From: Duganella sp. 1224
GTDB lineage: Bacteria; Pseudomonadota; Gammaproteobacteria; Burkholderiales; Burkholderiaceae_D
Direction of reading: 5' to 3'
Assembly (NCBI RefSeq): GCF_013408245.1
Contig: NZ_JACBYS010000005.1
Span: forward strand, 124,001 to 188,000
Length of the DNA stretch: 64,000 bases
The notes beneath the pieces were generated by a model, which saw nothing but the letters and a program-made list of their open reading frames with translations, was not told the origin of the DNA and made no database searches. Each line of letters begins with the position of its first letter. Position 1 is the first letter of the stretch. This document shows, in pieces, positions 33,531 to 42,624 of the stretch. Both the position numbers and the translations under genes were made by a program.

Positions 33531-34313
33531 ATGAAAATCACCCCGCTCCCCATTGGTTTTGGCGCCGAGATCGACGGCGTCGATTTGCGCCAGGCAGATG
33601 CCGGCGTGGCCGAGCTGCTGCGGTCGACCTTGCTCGAATACGGCATGCTGGTCGTGCGCGGCCAGTCATTCACGCCGGAACAGCAGCTGGCGGCCAGCCG
33701 GCTGTTCGGCAGCCTGGAGACGTTCCCGACCATGCGCGGCCAGCTGCAGGGCTGGCCGGAGATCTTCCGCGTCGCCAGCCGGCCGGAGGATGGCCATGTC
33801 GAGGTGGGCCGCTACTGGCACTCGGACGGCTCGTTCCGCGAGGACCCCACGCCGATCAGCTTCTGGTATTCGGAAGTGCGGTCGGAGGAGGGCGGCGACA
33901 CGCTGTTTACCGACCTGCAGCGCGCCTACGCCGAGCTGCAGCCGGAGATCCAGCGCGAGTTCGACGGCCTGAGCACGGCGCACCGCAACGGCGTGGTGCA
34001 TCCGCTGGTGCTGCGCCACCCGAAGACCGGCGTGCCGGCGCTGTACCTGAACATCGGCCTGACGGCCGGCGTGCTGGGCTACAGCCCCGACCACTCGCGG
34101 GCGCTGATGGACGCGGTGGACCGCCATTACTCGCGGGATGGCGCCACCTACCGCCACCACTGGCTGCCGGGCGACGTGGTGGTGGCCGACAACCTGCACG
34201 TGGCCCACAAGGCGACGCCGATCACGCCCGCCACGCGCCGCATCCTCAACCGCACCACCGTTCGCGCCGACGGCGTCATCTGGTATGACGGCGGAGCGCA
34301 ACGGGCGGCCTGA
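33531..34313 (+). CDS. TauD/TfdA family Fe(II)/2-oxoglutarate dioxygenase
   Basis: 260 residues from MKITPLPIGFGAEIDGVDL, the start chosen for its perfect AGGAGG. The iron ligands are H97 and D99 (YWHSDGSF) and distal H223 (NLHVAH); a 2-oxoglutarate-binding arginine lies in RRILNRTT near residue 240. Members hydroxylate small molecules such as taurine, alkyl sulfates or aryloxyacetates; the substrate is not identifiable. No transporter gene is linked, unlike sulfonate-use operons. Control by the divergent LysR protein is likely. Confidence 0.9.
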   Translation: MKITPLPIGFGAEIDGVDLRQADAGVAELLRSTLLEYGMLVVRGQSFTPEQQLAASRLFGSLETFPTMRGQLQGWPEIFRVASRPEDGHVEVGRYWHSDGSFREDPTPISFWYSEVRSEEGGDTLFTDLQRAYAELQPEIQREFDGLSTAHRNGVVHPLVLRHPKTGVPALYLNIGLTAGVLGYSPDHSRALMDAVDRHYSRDGATYRHHWLPGDVVVADNLHVAHKATPITPATRRILNRTTVRADGVIWYDGGAQRAA

Positions 34314-34426
34314 GGATATTTGCGTGGGGGATATGTTATTTCCCTCACGCACGATTGAAATGACGGGCCAGTTAAGCTTGCGTTTGAGATAAACTTCTTG
34401 TTTCTTAAGCTAATCTGGCCCAGACC

Positions 34427-37400
34427 ATGCCGAATTCCACCACGCTGGACGACCGCGCCTTTCGTCGTATCCTTGTTCGTAATGTCACGCTGCCGCTGGC
34501 CGCTGGCGTGGTCAGCGCCGGCGTGTTCGTCGTGTTGCTGGCGTATCTGATCACCACCATGAACTGGGTCGAGCACAGCGAACGGGTGATCGGCAACGCC
34601 AACCAGGTCGGCAAGGAGATGGTCGACATGGAAACCGGCCTGCGCGGCTACATGCTGGCCGGCGACGAGGTCTTTCTGCAGCCCTACATCATCTCCAAGC
34701 CCAAGGTGGCGGCCAACCTAGCCGGCCTGATGAAGCTGGTGGAGGACAATCCGGCCCAGGTCGACCGCCTGCGCTCCATCCAGTACCAGCAGCAGCAATG
34801 GGACCAGTACGCCCAGGAAATGATACGCCTGCGCGCCGCCAACGGCGATGTCACCGGCCCGGTCAAGACCGGCCGCGGCAAGACCCAGTTCGATGAAATC
34901 CGCCGCCAGCTCGATACCTTTGTCGCCACCGAGGTGCGCATGCGCCAGGACCGCAACGACGAGGCGCGCACCGTCACCACCTGGGTGGCGGTGGTCTACC
35001 TGATTCTGACGCTGGGCGTGGGCGGCATCCTGGCCTGGTTCGGCCGGCGCGAGCTGACCGGCCTGTCGCGCGTCTACACCAAGGCGCTGGGCGAGCATGC
35101 CGAACATGCCCGGCAGCTGCAGCAGCAGGCCTGGCTGCGCACCGGCCAGAGCGAGCTGGCGCAGCAGGGCATCGGCCAGATGGCGCTGCCGCAGCTGTCG
35201 TCGGCGCTGCTGCATTTCCTGGCGCGCTACATGGGCGTGGTGGTCGGCGCGCTGTATCTGCGCCAGGCCGACGGCAGTTTCCGCCGGGTGGCCTCGTACG
35301 GCTTCAGCGATGCCTGGGAACAGCGCGACCAGCAGATCAAGCCGGCCGAGAGCCTGGTGGCGCAAGCCGCGCTGGAACGCCGCGTGCTGCGCCTGGAGCC
35401 GGTGCCGGCCGATTACATCCAGGTCGCGTCCGGCCTCGGCGGCGGCGCGCCGGCCAGCGTGCTGGTGGCGCCGGTGGATAGCGATGGCGTGGTCAACGGC
35501 GTCATCGAACTGGGCCTGCTGCGCCCAGTCGCCGAGCGCGACATCGATCTGCTGACGCTGGTGCGCGGCAATATCGGCAGCGCCATCGAGGCCAGCCATT
35601 CGCGCCAGCGCCTGCAGGAAGTGCTGGCCGAAACCCAGCAGCTGAACGAGGAATTGCAGGTGCAGCAGGAAGAACTGCGCACCGCCAACGAAGAGCTGGA
35701 AGAACAGTCACGCGTGCTGGAAGAATCGCAGGCCAGCCTGGAAAACCAGAAGGCCGAGCTGGAGCAGACCAACGAGCAGCTGGCCGAGCAGAGCAGCGCG
35801 CTCGACCAGAAGAACGCCGAACTGCTCAAAGCCCAGCAGGACCTGGAAGAGCGCGCCCGCGACCTGGAACGCGCCAGCCAGTACAAATCGCAATTCCTGG
35901 CCAATATGTCGCACGAGCTGCGCACGCCGCTGAACAGCTCGCTGATCCTGGCCAAGCTGCTGGCCGAGAATGCGCTGGGCAACCTGAACGACGAGCAGGT
36001 GCGCTTCGCCAACACCATTTACTCGGCCGGCAACGACCTGCTGAACCTGATCAACGACATCCTCGACATTTCCAAGGTGGAAGCCGGCAAGCTGGACCTG
36101 GTGCCGGAAAACCTGTCGATCCGCCACGTGGTGGAAGGCATGGCGATGGTGTTCGAGCCGCTGGCGCAGCAGAAAAAGCTGGCCTTCCAGTTGCAGGTGG
36201 CCGACGGCGCCGACGGCCAGATGGTGACCGACCGCCAGCGCCTGGAGCAGATCCTCAAAAACCTGCTGTCGAACGCGCTCAAGTTCACCAGCAGCGGCCA
36301 GATCACGCTGTCGGTGCAGCCGGCCGCCAATGGCGCGGTGGCGTTCGCGGTGCAGGACACCGGCATCGGCATCCGCCCGGAAGACCAGCAGGGCATCTTC
36401 AACGCCTTCCAGCAGGCCGACGGCACCACCAGCCGCAAGTACGGCGGCACCGGCCTGGGCCTGGCGATCTCGCGCGACCTGGCGCATCTGCTGGGCGGCG
36501 CCATCAGCCTGGTGAGCGAGCCGGGCAAGGGCAGCTGCTTCACGCTGACGTTGCCGACCGTGTGGACCGACCCGGCGCCGGGCCCGCGCGCCGGCAGCGC
36601 CACCACGGCGGCCGCAGTGGAAACCGGCCTGAGCGCGCTGCCGCGGCCACTCGAGCCGGCGGCCACGCCGGCACCGGCGCCGGCGCCAGCCGCGCCGCGC
36701 GCGTTCGACGACGACCGCGCGCAACTGGACGCGCCGGACGCCGTGCGCGGCCGCCTGGTGCTGGTGGTCGAGGACGACGTGCCGTTTGCCCACATCCTGT
36801 ACGACCTGGCGCACGAGAAGAAATACCAGTGCCTGGTGGCCTTCGACGCCGAGGAAGGGCTGGCGCTGGCGCGCCAGTACAAGCCGGACGCGGTGCTGCT
36901 GGACGTGCGCCTGCCGGACCGCTCCGGCCTGTCGGTGCTGCAGCTGCTGAAGGATGACGCGCAAACGCGCCACATCCCGGTGCACGTGGTGTCCGGCTCC
37001 GACAACGGCGAGGCGGCGCTGCACCTGGGCGCCATCGGCTACGCACTCAAGCCGACCACGCGCGAGCAGCTGATGGAAGTGTTCCGCCGCATCGAGTCCA
37101 AGCTGACGCAGAAGATCAAGCGCGTGCTGCTGGTGGAGGACGACGACCGCCAGCGCGACAGCGTGGTGCAGCTGATCTCGGACGACGACGTTGAAATCGT
37201 CGCCGTCGGCAGCGGCGAGGAAGCGCTGGCGCTGCTGCGCACCACCATCTACGACTGCATGATCATCGACCTCAAGCTGCCGGACATGCAGGGCAACGAG
37301 CTGCTGCAGCGGATGTCGGCCGAATCGCTGGCGGCCTTCCCGCCGGTGATCGTCTACACCGGCCGCAACCTGTCGCGCGCCGAGGAGGCCGACCTGCACA

Positions 37401-37933
37401 AGTACTCGCGCTCGATCATCATCAAGGGCGCGCGCTCGCCGGAGCGCCTGCTGGACGAGGTGACGCTGTTCCTGCACAAGGTCGAGGCCGACCTGTCCAG
37501 CGAACGCCAGCGCATGCTGAAGACGGTGCGCTCGCGCGACCGGGTGTTCGAGGGCCGCCGCATTCTGCTGGTGGACGACGACGTGCGCAACATCTTCGCG
37601 CTGACCAGCGCGCTGGAACAGAAGGGCGCGCTGGTGGAAGTCGGCCGCAACGGCCACGAGGCGCTGGAAAAACTCGACACCGTGCCGGACATCGACCTGG
37701 TGCTGATGGACGTGATGATGCCGGGCATGGACGGCCTGGAAGCCACGCGCCGCCTGCGCGACGATCCACGCTTCGCCCGCCTGCCGGTGATCGCCATCAC
37801 CGCCAAGGCCATGAAGGACGACCAGGAGCAATGCCTGGCGGCCGGCGCCAGCGATTACCTGGCCAAGCCGATCGATCTGTCCCGTCTGTATTCGCTGCTG
37901 CGCGTGTGGATGCCGAACGCCGAGCGGAGTTGA
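34427..37933 (+). CDS. Hybrid sensor kinase: CHASE3-GAF-coiled coil-HisKA-HATPase-REC-REC-REC
   Basis: 1168 residues. An N-terminal membrane helix, a CHASE3 sensor (EMVDMETGLRGYMLAGDEVFLQPY) and a second helix (VYLILTLGVGGILAWF) are followed by a GAF-like domain. Next comes a long coiled coil (about residues 400-490, rich in E/Q/L heptads). The kinase has H496 (NMSHELRTPLNSS) and an ATPase with GGTGLGLAIS. Three receiver domains follow: VLVVEDDVPFAH...LLDVRLPD, VLLVEDDDRQRD...IIDLKLPD and ILLVDDDVRNIF...LMDVMMPG. It heads a four-gene cassette with CheR, CheB and a second hybrid kinase. Confidence 0.93.
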   Translation: MPNSTTLDDRAFRRILVRNVTLPLAAGVVSAGVFVVLLAYLITTMNWVEHSERVIGNANQVGKEMVDMETGLRGYMLAGDEVFLQPYIISKPKVAANLAGLMKLVEDNPAQVDRLRSIQYQQQQWDQYAQEMIRLRAANGDVTGPVKTGRGKTQFDEIRRQLDTFVATEVRMRQDRNDEARTVTTWVAVVYLILTLGVGGILAWFGRRELTGLSRVYTKALGEHAEHARQLQQQAWLRTGQSELAQQGIGQMALPQLSSALLHFLARYMGVVVGALYLRQADGSFRRVASYGFSDAWEQRDQQIKPAESLVAQAALERRVLRLEPVPADYIQVASGLGGGAPASVLVAPVDSDGVVNGVIELGLLRPVAERDIDLLTLVRGNIGSAIEASHSRQRLQEVLAETQQLNEELQVQQEELRTANEELEEQSRVLEESQASLENQKAELEQTNEQLAEQSSALDQKNAELLKAQQDLEERARDLERASQYKSQFLANMSHELRTPLNSSLILAKLLAENALGNLNDEQVRFANTIYSAGNDLLNLINDILDISKVEAGKLDLVPENLSIRHVVEGMAMVFEPLAQQKKLAFQLQVADGADGQMVTDRQRLEQILKNLLSNALKFTSSGQITLSVQPAANGAVAFAVQDTGIGIRPEDQQGIFNAFQQADGTTSRKYGGTGLGLAISRDLAHLLGGAISLVSEPGKGSCFTLTLPTVWTDPAPGPRAGSATTAAAVETGLSALPRPLEPAATPAPAPAPAAPRAFDDDRAQLDAPDAVRGRLVLVVEDDVPFAHILYDLAHEKKYQCLVAFDAEEGLALARQYKPDAVLLDVRLPDRSGLSVLQLLKDDAQTRHIPVHVVSGSDNGEAALHLGAIGYALKPTTREQLMEVFRRIESKLTQKIKRVLLVEDDDRQRDSVVQLISDDDVEIVAVGSGEEALALLRTTIYDCMIIDLKLPDMQGNELLQRMSAESLAAFPPVIVYTGRNLSRAEEADLHKYSRSIIIKGARSPERLLDEVTLFLHKVEADLSSERQRMLKTVRSRDRVFEGRRILLVDDDVRNIFALTSALEQKGALVEVGRNGHEALEKLDTVPDIDLVLMDVMMPGMDGLEATRRLRDDPRFARLPVIAITAKAMKDDQEQCLAAGASDYLAKPIDLSRLYSLLRVWMPNAERS

Positions 37934-37935
37934 GC

Positions 37936-38757
37936 ATGCATCACCCGAGCGACACCGATATCGAGCTGAAGATGCTGACCGAGGCCATCTACCTCAAGTA
38001 CAGCTACGACTTCCGCGACTACACCGGCGCCTCGCAAAAGCGCCGCGTGCTGCACGCGCTGAAGGAAATGGACTGCGACAGCATCTCGGCGCTGCAGGCG
38101 CGCGTGATCCACGAGCCGGCCGCCTTCAGCCAGCTGCTGCAGTTCCTGACGATCCCGGTGACCTCGATGTTCCGCGACCCGACCTACTTTGCCGCGTTGC
38201 GCGAGCACGTGGTGCCGGTGCTGCGCACCTATCCGTCGCTGAAGATCTGGATCGCCGGCTGCAGCACCGGCGAGGAAGTGTATTCGATGGCCATCCTGCT
38301 CAAGGAGGAGGGCTTGCTCGAACGCAGCATGATTTACGCCACCGACATCAATCCGCAGTCGCTGGAGAAGGCGCGCCAGGGCGTGTTCCACCTCGACGAC
38401 ATGCGCGAGTACACGCAAAACTACCAGCAGGCCGGCGGCACCCGCAGCTTTTCCGATTACTACACGGCCGCCTACAACGGCGCGCTGTTCGACAAGTCGC
38501 TGTGCGACAACGTCACCTTCGCCGACCATAGCCTGGCCACCGATGCCGTGTTCGCGGAAACCCACCTGATCAGCTGCCGCAACGTGATGATCTACTTTAA
38601 GAAGAAGCTGCAGGAACGCGCCTTCGGCCTGTTCCACGAGTCGCTGTGCCATCGCGGCTTCCTTGGCCTGGGCAGCAAGGAAAGCATCGACTTCTCGGCC
38701 TACGCGCCGTGCTTTGAGCCGGTGCTGAAGCGTGAGCGCCTGTTCCGCAAACGTTGA
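37936..38757 (+). CDS. CheR-like protein glutamate methyltransferase
   Basis: 273 residues from MHHPSDTDIELKMLTEAIYL, starting two bases after the upstream kinase stop. The N-terminal CheR helical domain is followed by the SAM-binding domain (WIAGCSTGEEVYSMAILL, YATDINPQSLEKARQG, FAETHLISCRNVMIYF). It transfers methyl groups from S-adenosylmethionine to glutamates of receptor-like proteins. It is paired with a CheB-type esterase but no chemoreceptor, CheA or CheW gene is adjacent, so a signalling role outside classical chemotaxis is likely. Confidence 0.92.
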   Translation: MHHPSDTDIELKMLTEAIYLKYSYDFRDYTGASQKRRVLHALKEMDCDSISALQARVIHEPAAFSQLLQFLTIPVTSMFRDPTYFAALREHVVPVLRTYPSLKIWIAGCSTGEEVYSMAILLKEEGLLERSMIYATDINPQSLEKARQGVFHLDDMREYTQNYQQAGGTRSFSDYYTAAYNGALFDKSLCDNVTFADHSLATDAVFAETHLISCRNVMIYFKKKLQERAFGLFHESLCHRGFLGLGSKESIDFSAYAPCFEPVLKRERLFRKR

Positions 38758-38759
38758 TC

Positions 38760-39362
38760 ATGGACACCTCCCATATCCGCACAGCACTGGCCGGCCGCAA
38801 GGTGGAGGCGGTGGTCATCGGCGCCTCGGCCGGCGGCGTTGGCGCGCTGCTGCGCCTGCTGCCGGACCTGCCGGCCGGCTATGGCTGCGCGGTGGTGGCG
38901 GTGCTGCACATTCCCGATGGGCGCCAGAGCCATCTGGCCGGGGTGTTTCAGCAGCGCATGCGGCTGCCGGTGCGCGAGGCGCGCGACAAGGAGGAAGTGG
39001 CGTCCGGAACGCTGTATTTCGCCGGATCGGGCTACCATTTGTCGGTAGAGCGCGACCGCAGCTTTTCGCTCAGCTGCGAGGCGCCGCTGCACTTCGCCCG
39101 GCCGGCGATTGATTACTTGATGGAATCCGCGGCAGACGCCTATGGCCCGGCGCTGGTTGGCATCCTGCTGACCGGGGCCAACCACGACGGCGCGGCCGGG
39201 CTGGCCGCGATCGGCAAGGCCGGCGGCCTGACCGTGGTGCAGGATCCGCACGAGGCCGAGGTGCCGACCATGCCGCAGCAAGCCATCCGCCTGCGCGCGC
39301 CGGACCTGATTTTGCCGTTGGAAGAGATACACACCCTGTTGATGATGCTGGAGAATAATTAA
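38760..39362 (+). CDS. CheB-type methylesterase lacking a receiver domain
   Basis: 200 residues from the ATG at 38760, two bases after the CheR stop; an in-frame TTG at 38754 overlapping the CheR stop is an alternative. The sequence is the CheB catalytic domain only, with the Ser-His-Asp triad visible in GASAGGVGAL, LHIPDGRQSHL and LLTGANHDGAAGL. No regulatory receiver domain precedes it, so it cannot be switched by phosphorylation in the usual way. The next kinase gene starts within its stop codon (TAATG). Confidence 0.9.
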   Translation: MDTSHIRTALAGRKVEAVVIGASAGGVGALLRLLPDLPAGYGCAVVAVLHIPDGRQSHLAGVFQQRMRLPVREARDKEEVASGTLYFAGSGYHLSVERDRSFSLSCEAPLHFARPAIDYLMESAADAYGPALVGILLTGANHDGAAGLAAIGKAGGLTVVQDPHEAEVPTMPQQAIRLRAPDLILPLEEIHTLLMMLENN

Positions 39363-40540
39363 TGCAAGACGCATCCCCCACCAAGCTGCTGATCGTCGAC
39401 GATCTGCCGGAAAACCTGCAGGCGCTGGAAGCGCTGATACGCGACGACGGGCGCGAAATCTTCCAGGCGGGTTCCGGCGAGGAAGCGCTGGCGCTGCTGT
39501 TGCAGCACGACTTTGCCATGGCCATCCTGGACGTGCAGATGCCGGGCATGGACGGCTTCGAGCTGGCCGAGCTGATGCGCGGCACCGAGAAGACGCGGCA
39601 GATACCGATCGTGTTCGTGACGGCGGCCGGCAAGGAGCTGAATTACTCGTTCAAGGGCTACGAGGCGGGCGCGGTGGACGTGCTGTACAAGCCGCTCGAT
39701 CCGCGCGCGGTGAAGGGCAAGGTGCAGGTGTTCGTGGCGCTGTACGAGGCGCGCGAGGCGATGCGGCGCCAGGTCGAGGCGCTGGAGACGGCGCAGCAGA
39801 AACAGGCCGCCACGCAGGCGCAGCTGGAGCGGGCGCTGTTGATGCGGGATGAGTTCATGTCGATGGTGTCGCACGAGATGCGCACGCCGCTGAATACCTT
39901 GTACCTGGAGACGCAGTTGCGCAAGATGCAGCTGGAGCGCGGCAACATGGCGGCGTTTGGCGCCGAGCAGTTGCAGCGCATGGTGGCGCGGGATGACCGG
40001 CAGATCCAGAGCATCATCCGGCTGATCGACGACATGCTGGACGTGTCGCGCATCCGCAGCGGCAAGCTGTCGTTGCGGCCGGGCTGGGTGGAGTTGTCCG
40101 GCCTGCTGCGGCGCGTGGTGCATGATCTGACGCCGCAGGCGAATACGGCCGGCACCGCGATCACGCTGGACGCGGGCACGCCGGTCAGCGGCTGGTGGGA
40201 TGAGTTCCGCATCGAGCAGATCGTGGTCAACCTGCTGACCAACGCCATGCGCTACGGCTGCCAGCAGCCGGTCAGCGTGACGCTGACGGTGGATACCGAC
40301 TGGGCGCGCGTGGATGTGCGCGATTGCGGTCCCGGCATCGCGCCGGAGAATCAGGCCAAGATTTTTGAGCCGTATGAGCGTGGCGTGGGCAGCGATGCGC
40401 CGGCGGGGCTGGGGTTGGGGTTGTATATCTCGCGTCAGTTGGCCGAGGTGCACGAGGGGAGTCTGACGTTGCACAGCAAGCCGGGCGAGGGTTCCACCTT
40501 CAGCCTGACCTTGCCACGCCGCGATGCGCCGCCGGAGTGA
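39362..40540 (+). CDS. Receiver-histidine kinase (REC-HisKA-HATPase)
   Basis: 392 residues. The N-terminal receiver has D57 (MAILDVQMPG) and a lysine in YKPLDP. A coiled linker leads to HisKA with H171 (SMVSHEMRTPLNTL) and an ATPase (NLLTNAMRYG, RDCGPGIA, GLGLGLYIS). There is no membrane segment, so it is cytoplasmic and probably receives phosphate from the large hybrid kinase at the head of the cassette. Its start shares a base with the CheB stop. Family 1 repeat copy B follows within six bases of the stop. Confidence 0.92.
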   Translation: MQDASPTKLLIVDDLPENLQALEALIRDDGREIFQAGSGEEALALLLQHDFAMAILDVQMPGMDGFELAELMRGTEKTRQIPIVFVTAAGKELNYSFKGYEAGAVDVLYKPLDPRAVKGKVQVFVALYEAREAMRRQVEALETAQQKQAATQAQLERALLMRDEFMSMVSHEMRTPLNTLYLETQLRKMQLERGNMAAFGAEQLQRMVARDDRQIQSIIRLIDDMLDVSRIRSGKLSLRPGWVELSGLLRRVVHDLTPQANTAGTAITLDAGTPVSGWWDEFRIEQIVVNLLTNAMRYGCQQPVSVTLTVDTDWARVDVRDCGPGIAPENQAKIFEPYERGVGSDAPAGLGLGLYISRQLAEVHEGSLTLHSKPGEGSTFSLTLPRRDAPPE

Positions 40541-40545
40541 GCGCC

Positions 40546-40623
40546 GTAGCAGCGGACGGCACCGCCAAACCCCGCACACCGCTGCGGCCAGGGTCTGACC
40601 CCGTACGGGGTCAGACCCTTTCG
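40546..40623. repeat. Dispersed intergenic repeat, family 1, copy B
   Basis: A 78-bp unit matching 19689-19766 at 70 of 78 positions by my count, including an identical 28-bp perfect palindrome (40591-40618). It starts six bases after the kinase stop and ends 25 bases before the convergent EF-hand gene. Confidence 0.8.
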
Positions 40624-40648
40624 TTTGGGGGGAAAGGAAACTTTAAAT

Positions 40649-41032
40649 CTACCGCGAATGCGCTTCTTCGCGGCGCTGGATCAGGAAGGTTTTCAGATCA
40701 TCGAAACTCACCGCCCCGCGTTGCGCGGTGTCGATGTGGTCGAAATTCTTGTCGACCACCGTCAGCCCGGCCTGGCGGGCTTCCTCGCGGCTGAGCGTGC
40801 CGCTGCCGTCCACGTCGGCGGCCTCGAAGCGCTTTTTCAGTTTCTGCATTGGCTGGTAGCGCAGCAAGGCCGTGCCGGTCGCGTCGCGCAGCGGCTTGCG
40901 CAGGGCGGGGGGCAGATACGGTTCGGCACCGCGCATCGCGGCCGGCGCGTCTGGTTGCGGCGCCTGGGCGCCGGCATGCGACAGGGCCGTCATTCCCACG
41001 GCGGTCAGCATGACTAATTGCAAAATCTTCAT
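40649..41032 (-). CDS. Secreted EF-hand domain protein
   Basis: 127 residues with a signal peptide (MKILQLVMLTAVGMTALSHAGAQA). One canonical EF-hand calcium loop is visible (DVDGSGTLSREE), and a second, degenerate one follows (DHIDTAQRGAVSFDDL). GGGAGA precedes the ATG. It is a single gene; the 133 bases upstream (41033-41165) hold nothing I recognise. Role unknown; calcium-responsive periplasmic proteins of this size are common in the group. Confidence 0.82.
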   Translation of the reverse strand: MKILQLVMLTAVGMTALSHAGAQAPQPDAPAAMRGAEPYLPPALRKPLRDATGTALLRYQPMQKLKKRFEAADVDGSGTLSREEARQAGLTVVDKNFDHIDTAQRGAVSFDDLKTFLIQRREEAHSR

Positions 41033-41165
41033 GGTTGTCTCCCCGCATCCCGATGATGCATGGTTCAGGAAGATACTTTGATCCGATTGCGCGAATTAAT
41101 CAATCCAGTTTCATTCAACCGGACCGTGGTGTCTCACGGAAACATCACTTCGCCGTGGAACTTTG

Positions 41166-41642
41166 TTATTTGTGCCAGAAGTCCGCGTGCGCCAGCCGCG
41201 CCTCGTCTTCGCGCAGCGGGCCGATGACGTCGGTCGGGCGCTGGCCGGCGGCAAACACGGCGCGGCAGGGCAGCGACAGGGTCGGGTTCTCGGGATCGCT
41301 GCCGGTCAGTTCCAGCAGGCTGGCTTCGGACATCGCGTACACCACCCGTCCCACGCCGCTCCAGTAGGTGCCGCCGGCGCACATGGCGCACGGCTCGGCA
41401 TTGGCGTACAGCGTGGCGCTCGCCAGTTCGGCCGGGCTGTATTGTTGCGACGCCAGCCGCAGCGCGTTCATCTCGGCATGCGCGGTGCGGTCGCTGCTGG
41501 AGGCGTTCATGGCTTGCGCGATGATGGTGCCGTCAGCCGCCACCACCATGGCGGCGAACGGATGGTGGCCCTCGTCGCGCGAGCGCTGCGCCAGGGCCAG
41601 CACGCGGGTGAGGAAGTCGTGGTCTTGTGCGGTGGCGGTCAT
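41166..41642 (-). CDS. Nucleoside/guanine deaminase-like (CDA fold) enzyme
   Basis: 158 residues from MTATAQDHDFLTRVLALAQ. The zinc-site motifs of the cytidine/deoxycytidylate deaminase fold are present: TAHAEMNAL (HAE) and NAEPCAMCAGGTYWSGV (PCxxC). Sequence and length resemble guanine deaminase GuaD and related purine deaminases. Its ATG overlaps the Rieske oxygenase stop (ATGA), so the two are translationally coupled. In the setting of a nucleoside transporter it probably deaminates a purine base. Confidence 0.88.
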   Translation of the reverse strand: MTATAQDHDFLTRVLALAQRSRDEGHHPFAAMVVAADGTIIAQAMNASSSDRTAHAEMNALRLASQQYSPAELASATLYANAEPCAMCAGGTYWSGVGRVVYAMSEASLLELTGSDPENPTLSLPCRAVFAAGQRPTDVIGPLREDEARLAHADFWHK

Positions 41643-42622
41643 CGTAGTACTCCGTAATGCAGGTTCTGTTGTTTGAGATAGGCGCGGTAGGCCAGCGACA
41701 TGCGGTCGCAGGCCACCGAGACTTCGGCGCCGGGCGTCAGCGGCAGGCGCGCCGGGTGCTGGCTTTCCAGGATGGGCAGGTCTTGCGCGAAGATGGTGTC
41801 CTGGAATCCGCGCAGCGCCTCGTCGCTGGAGGTGAAGTCGTTGAGCGCCATCACGATCCACGCGCGCGTGGTGGTTTCGGTCAGCGGCTGCAGCAGCAGC
41901 GCGATCGCCTCCGGCATGGCGCCCGGCGGGTGCTTGGTCAGGATGGCCGTCAGCGGGCGCACCACGCGGTAGCTGTATTCGATATCGCTGCCGCCGGTGG
42001 CGGCCTTGCTGGCCTGCGGCTGGTAGGCGTGGCACTGGCGCGCCCACACGCCGCTGCCATAGTCGGCATCGTCGAAGATCTCGACGCGGTAGTCGGCGAT
42101 GACCGGATGGCGCGGGTCGCCCAGTATGCCCTCGTGCACAAACGCGAAGTGCGCCATGTCGAGGAAGTTCTCGACGATGCGCGGGCCGCTGCTGCGCACA
42201 TCGTAAGGACCGCACCACACCTTGCGCAGCCGCGCATCGCCGAATTCCGGAAACGCCGGCGGCCCGTCCAGCGCCGGCGTGCCGAGGCAGACCCACGCCA
42301 GGCCATACTGTTCCAGCACGTGGTACACCGCCACCTGCGCCTTCAACGGCGCGTGCGGCAGCGCGGGGATGTGCGTGCAGCGGCCCTGCTTGCCGAACGC
42401 CCAGCCGTGATAAGGACAGGTCAGCGTGTCGTCGCGCAGCGCGCCCATGGACAGCCGCGTGCCGCGATGCGGACAGCGGTCTTCCCACGCGCGCAGCACG
42501 CCGCCGCTGTCGCGCCACAGCAGCACGCGCGTCTCCAGCAGGTCGGTGGCCAGCAGGGCGCCGGCCGCGATCTGCGTGGAGAGCGCGACCGGGTGCCAGT
42601 CGTTCAGCAGGACCGGGTCCAT
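41639..42622 (-). CDS. Rieske-type oxygenase, alpha subunit-like, in purine locus
   Basis: 327 residues from the ATG at 42622, preceded by GAAG; a GTG six bases further upstream, overlapping the binding-protein stop, is also possible. The Rieske cluster motifs are CPHRG and CPYHGW, and the mononuclear iron site is NFLDMAHFAFVHEG (N-x2-D-x2-H-x4-H). Size and motifs resemble vanillate demethylase oxygenase and purine N-demethylases of the NdmA/B type. It is coupled to the deaminase downstream and follows the binding-protein gene. No reductase gene is adjacent. The substrate is probably a modified purine, which is inference from context. Confidence 0.87.
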   Translation of the reverse strand: MDPVLLNDWHPVALSTQIAAGALLATDLLETRVLLWRDSGGVLRAWEDRCPHRGTRLSMGALRDDTLTCPYHGWAFGKQGRCTHIPALPHAPLKAQVAVYHVLEQYGLAWVCLGTPALDGPPAFPEFGDARLRKVWCGPYDVRSSGPRIVENFLDMAHFAFVHEGILGDPRHPVIADYRVEIFDDADYGSGVWARQCHAYQPQASKAATGGSDIEYSYRVVRPLTAILTKHPPGAMPEAIALLLQPLTETTTRAWIVMALNDFTSSDEALRGFQDTIFAQDLPILESQHPARLPLTPGAEVSVACDRMSLAYRAYLKQQNLHYGVLR

Positions 42623-42624
42623 GC

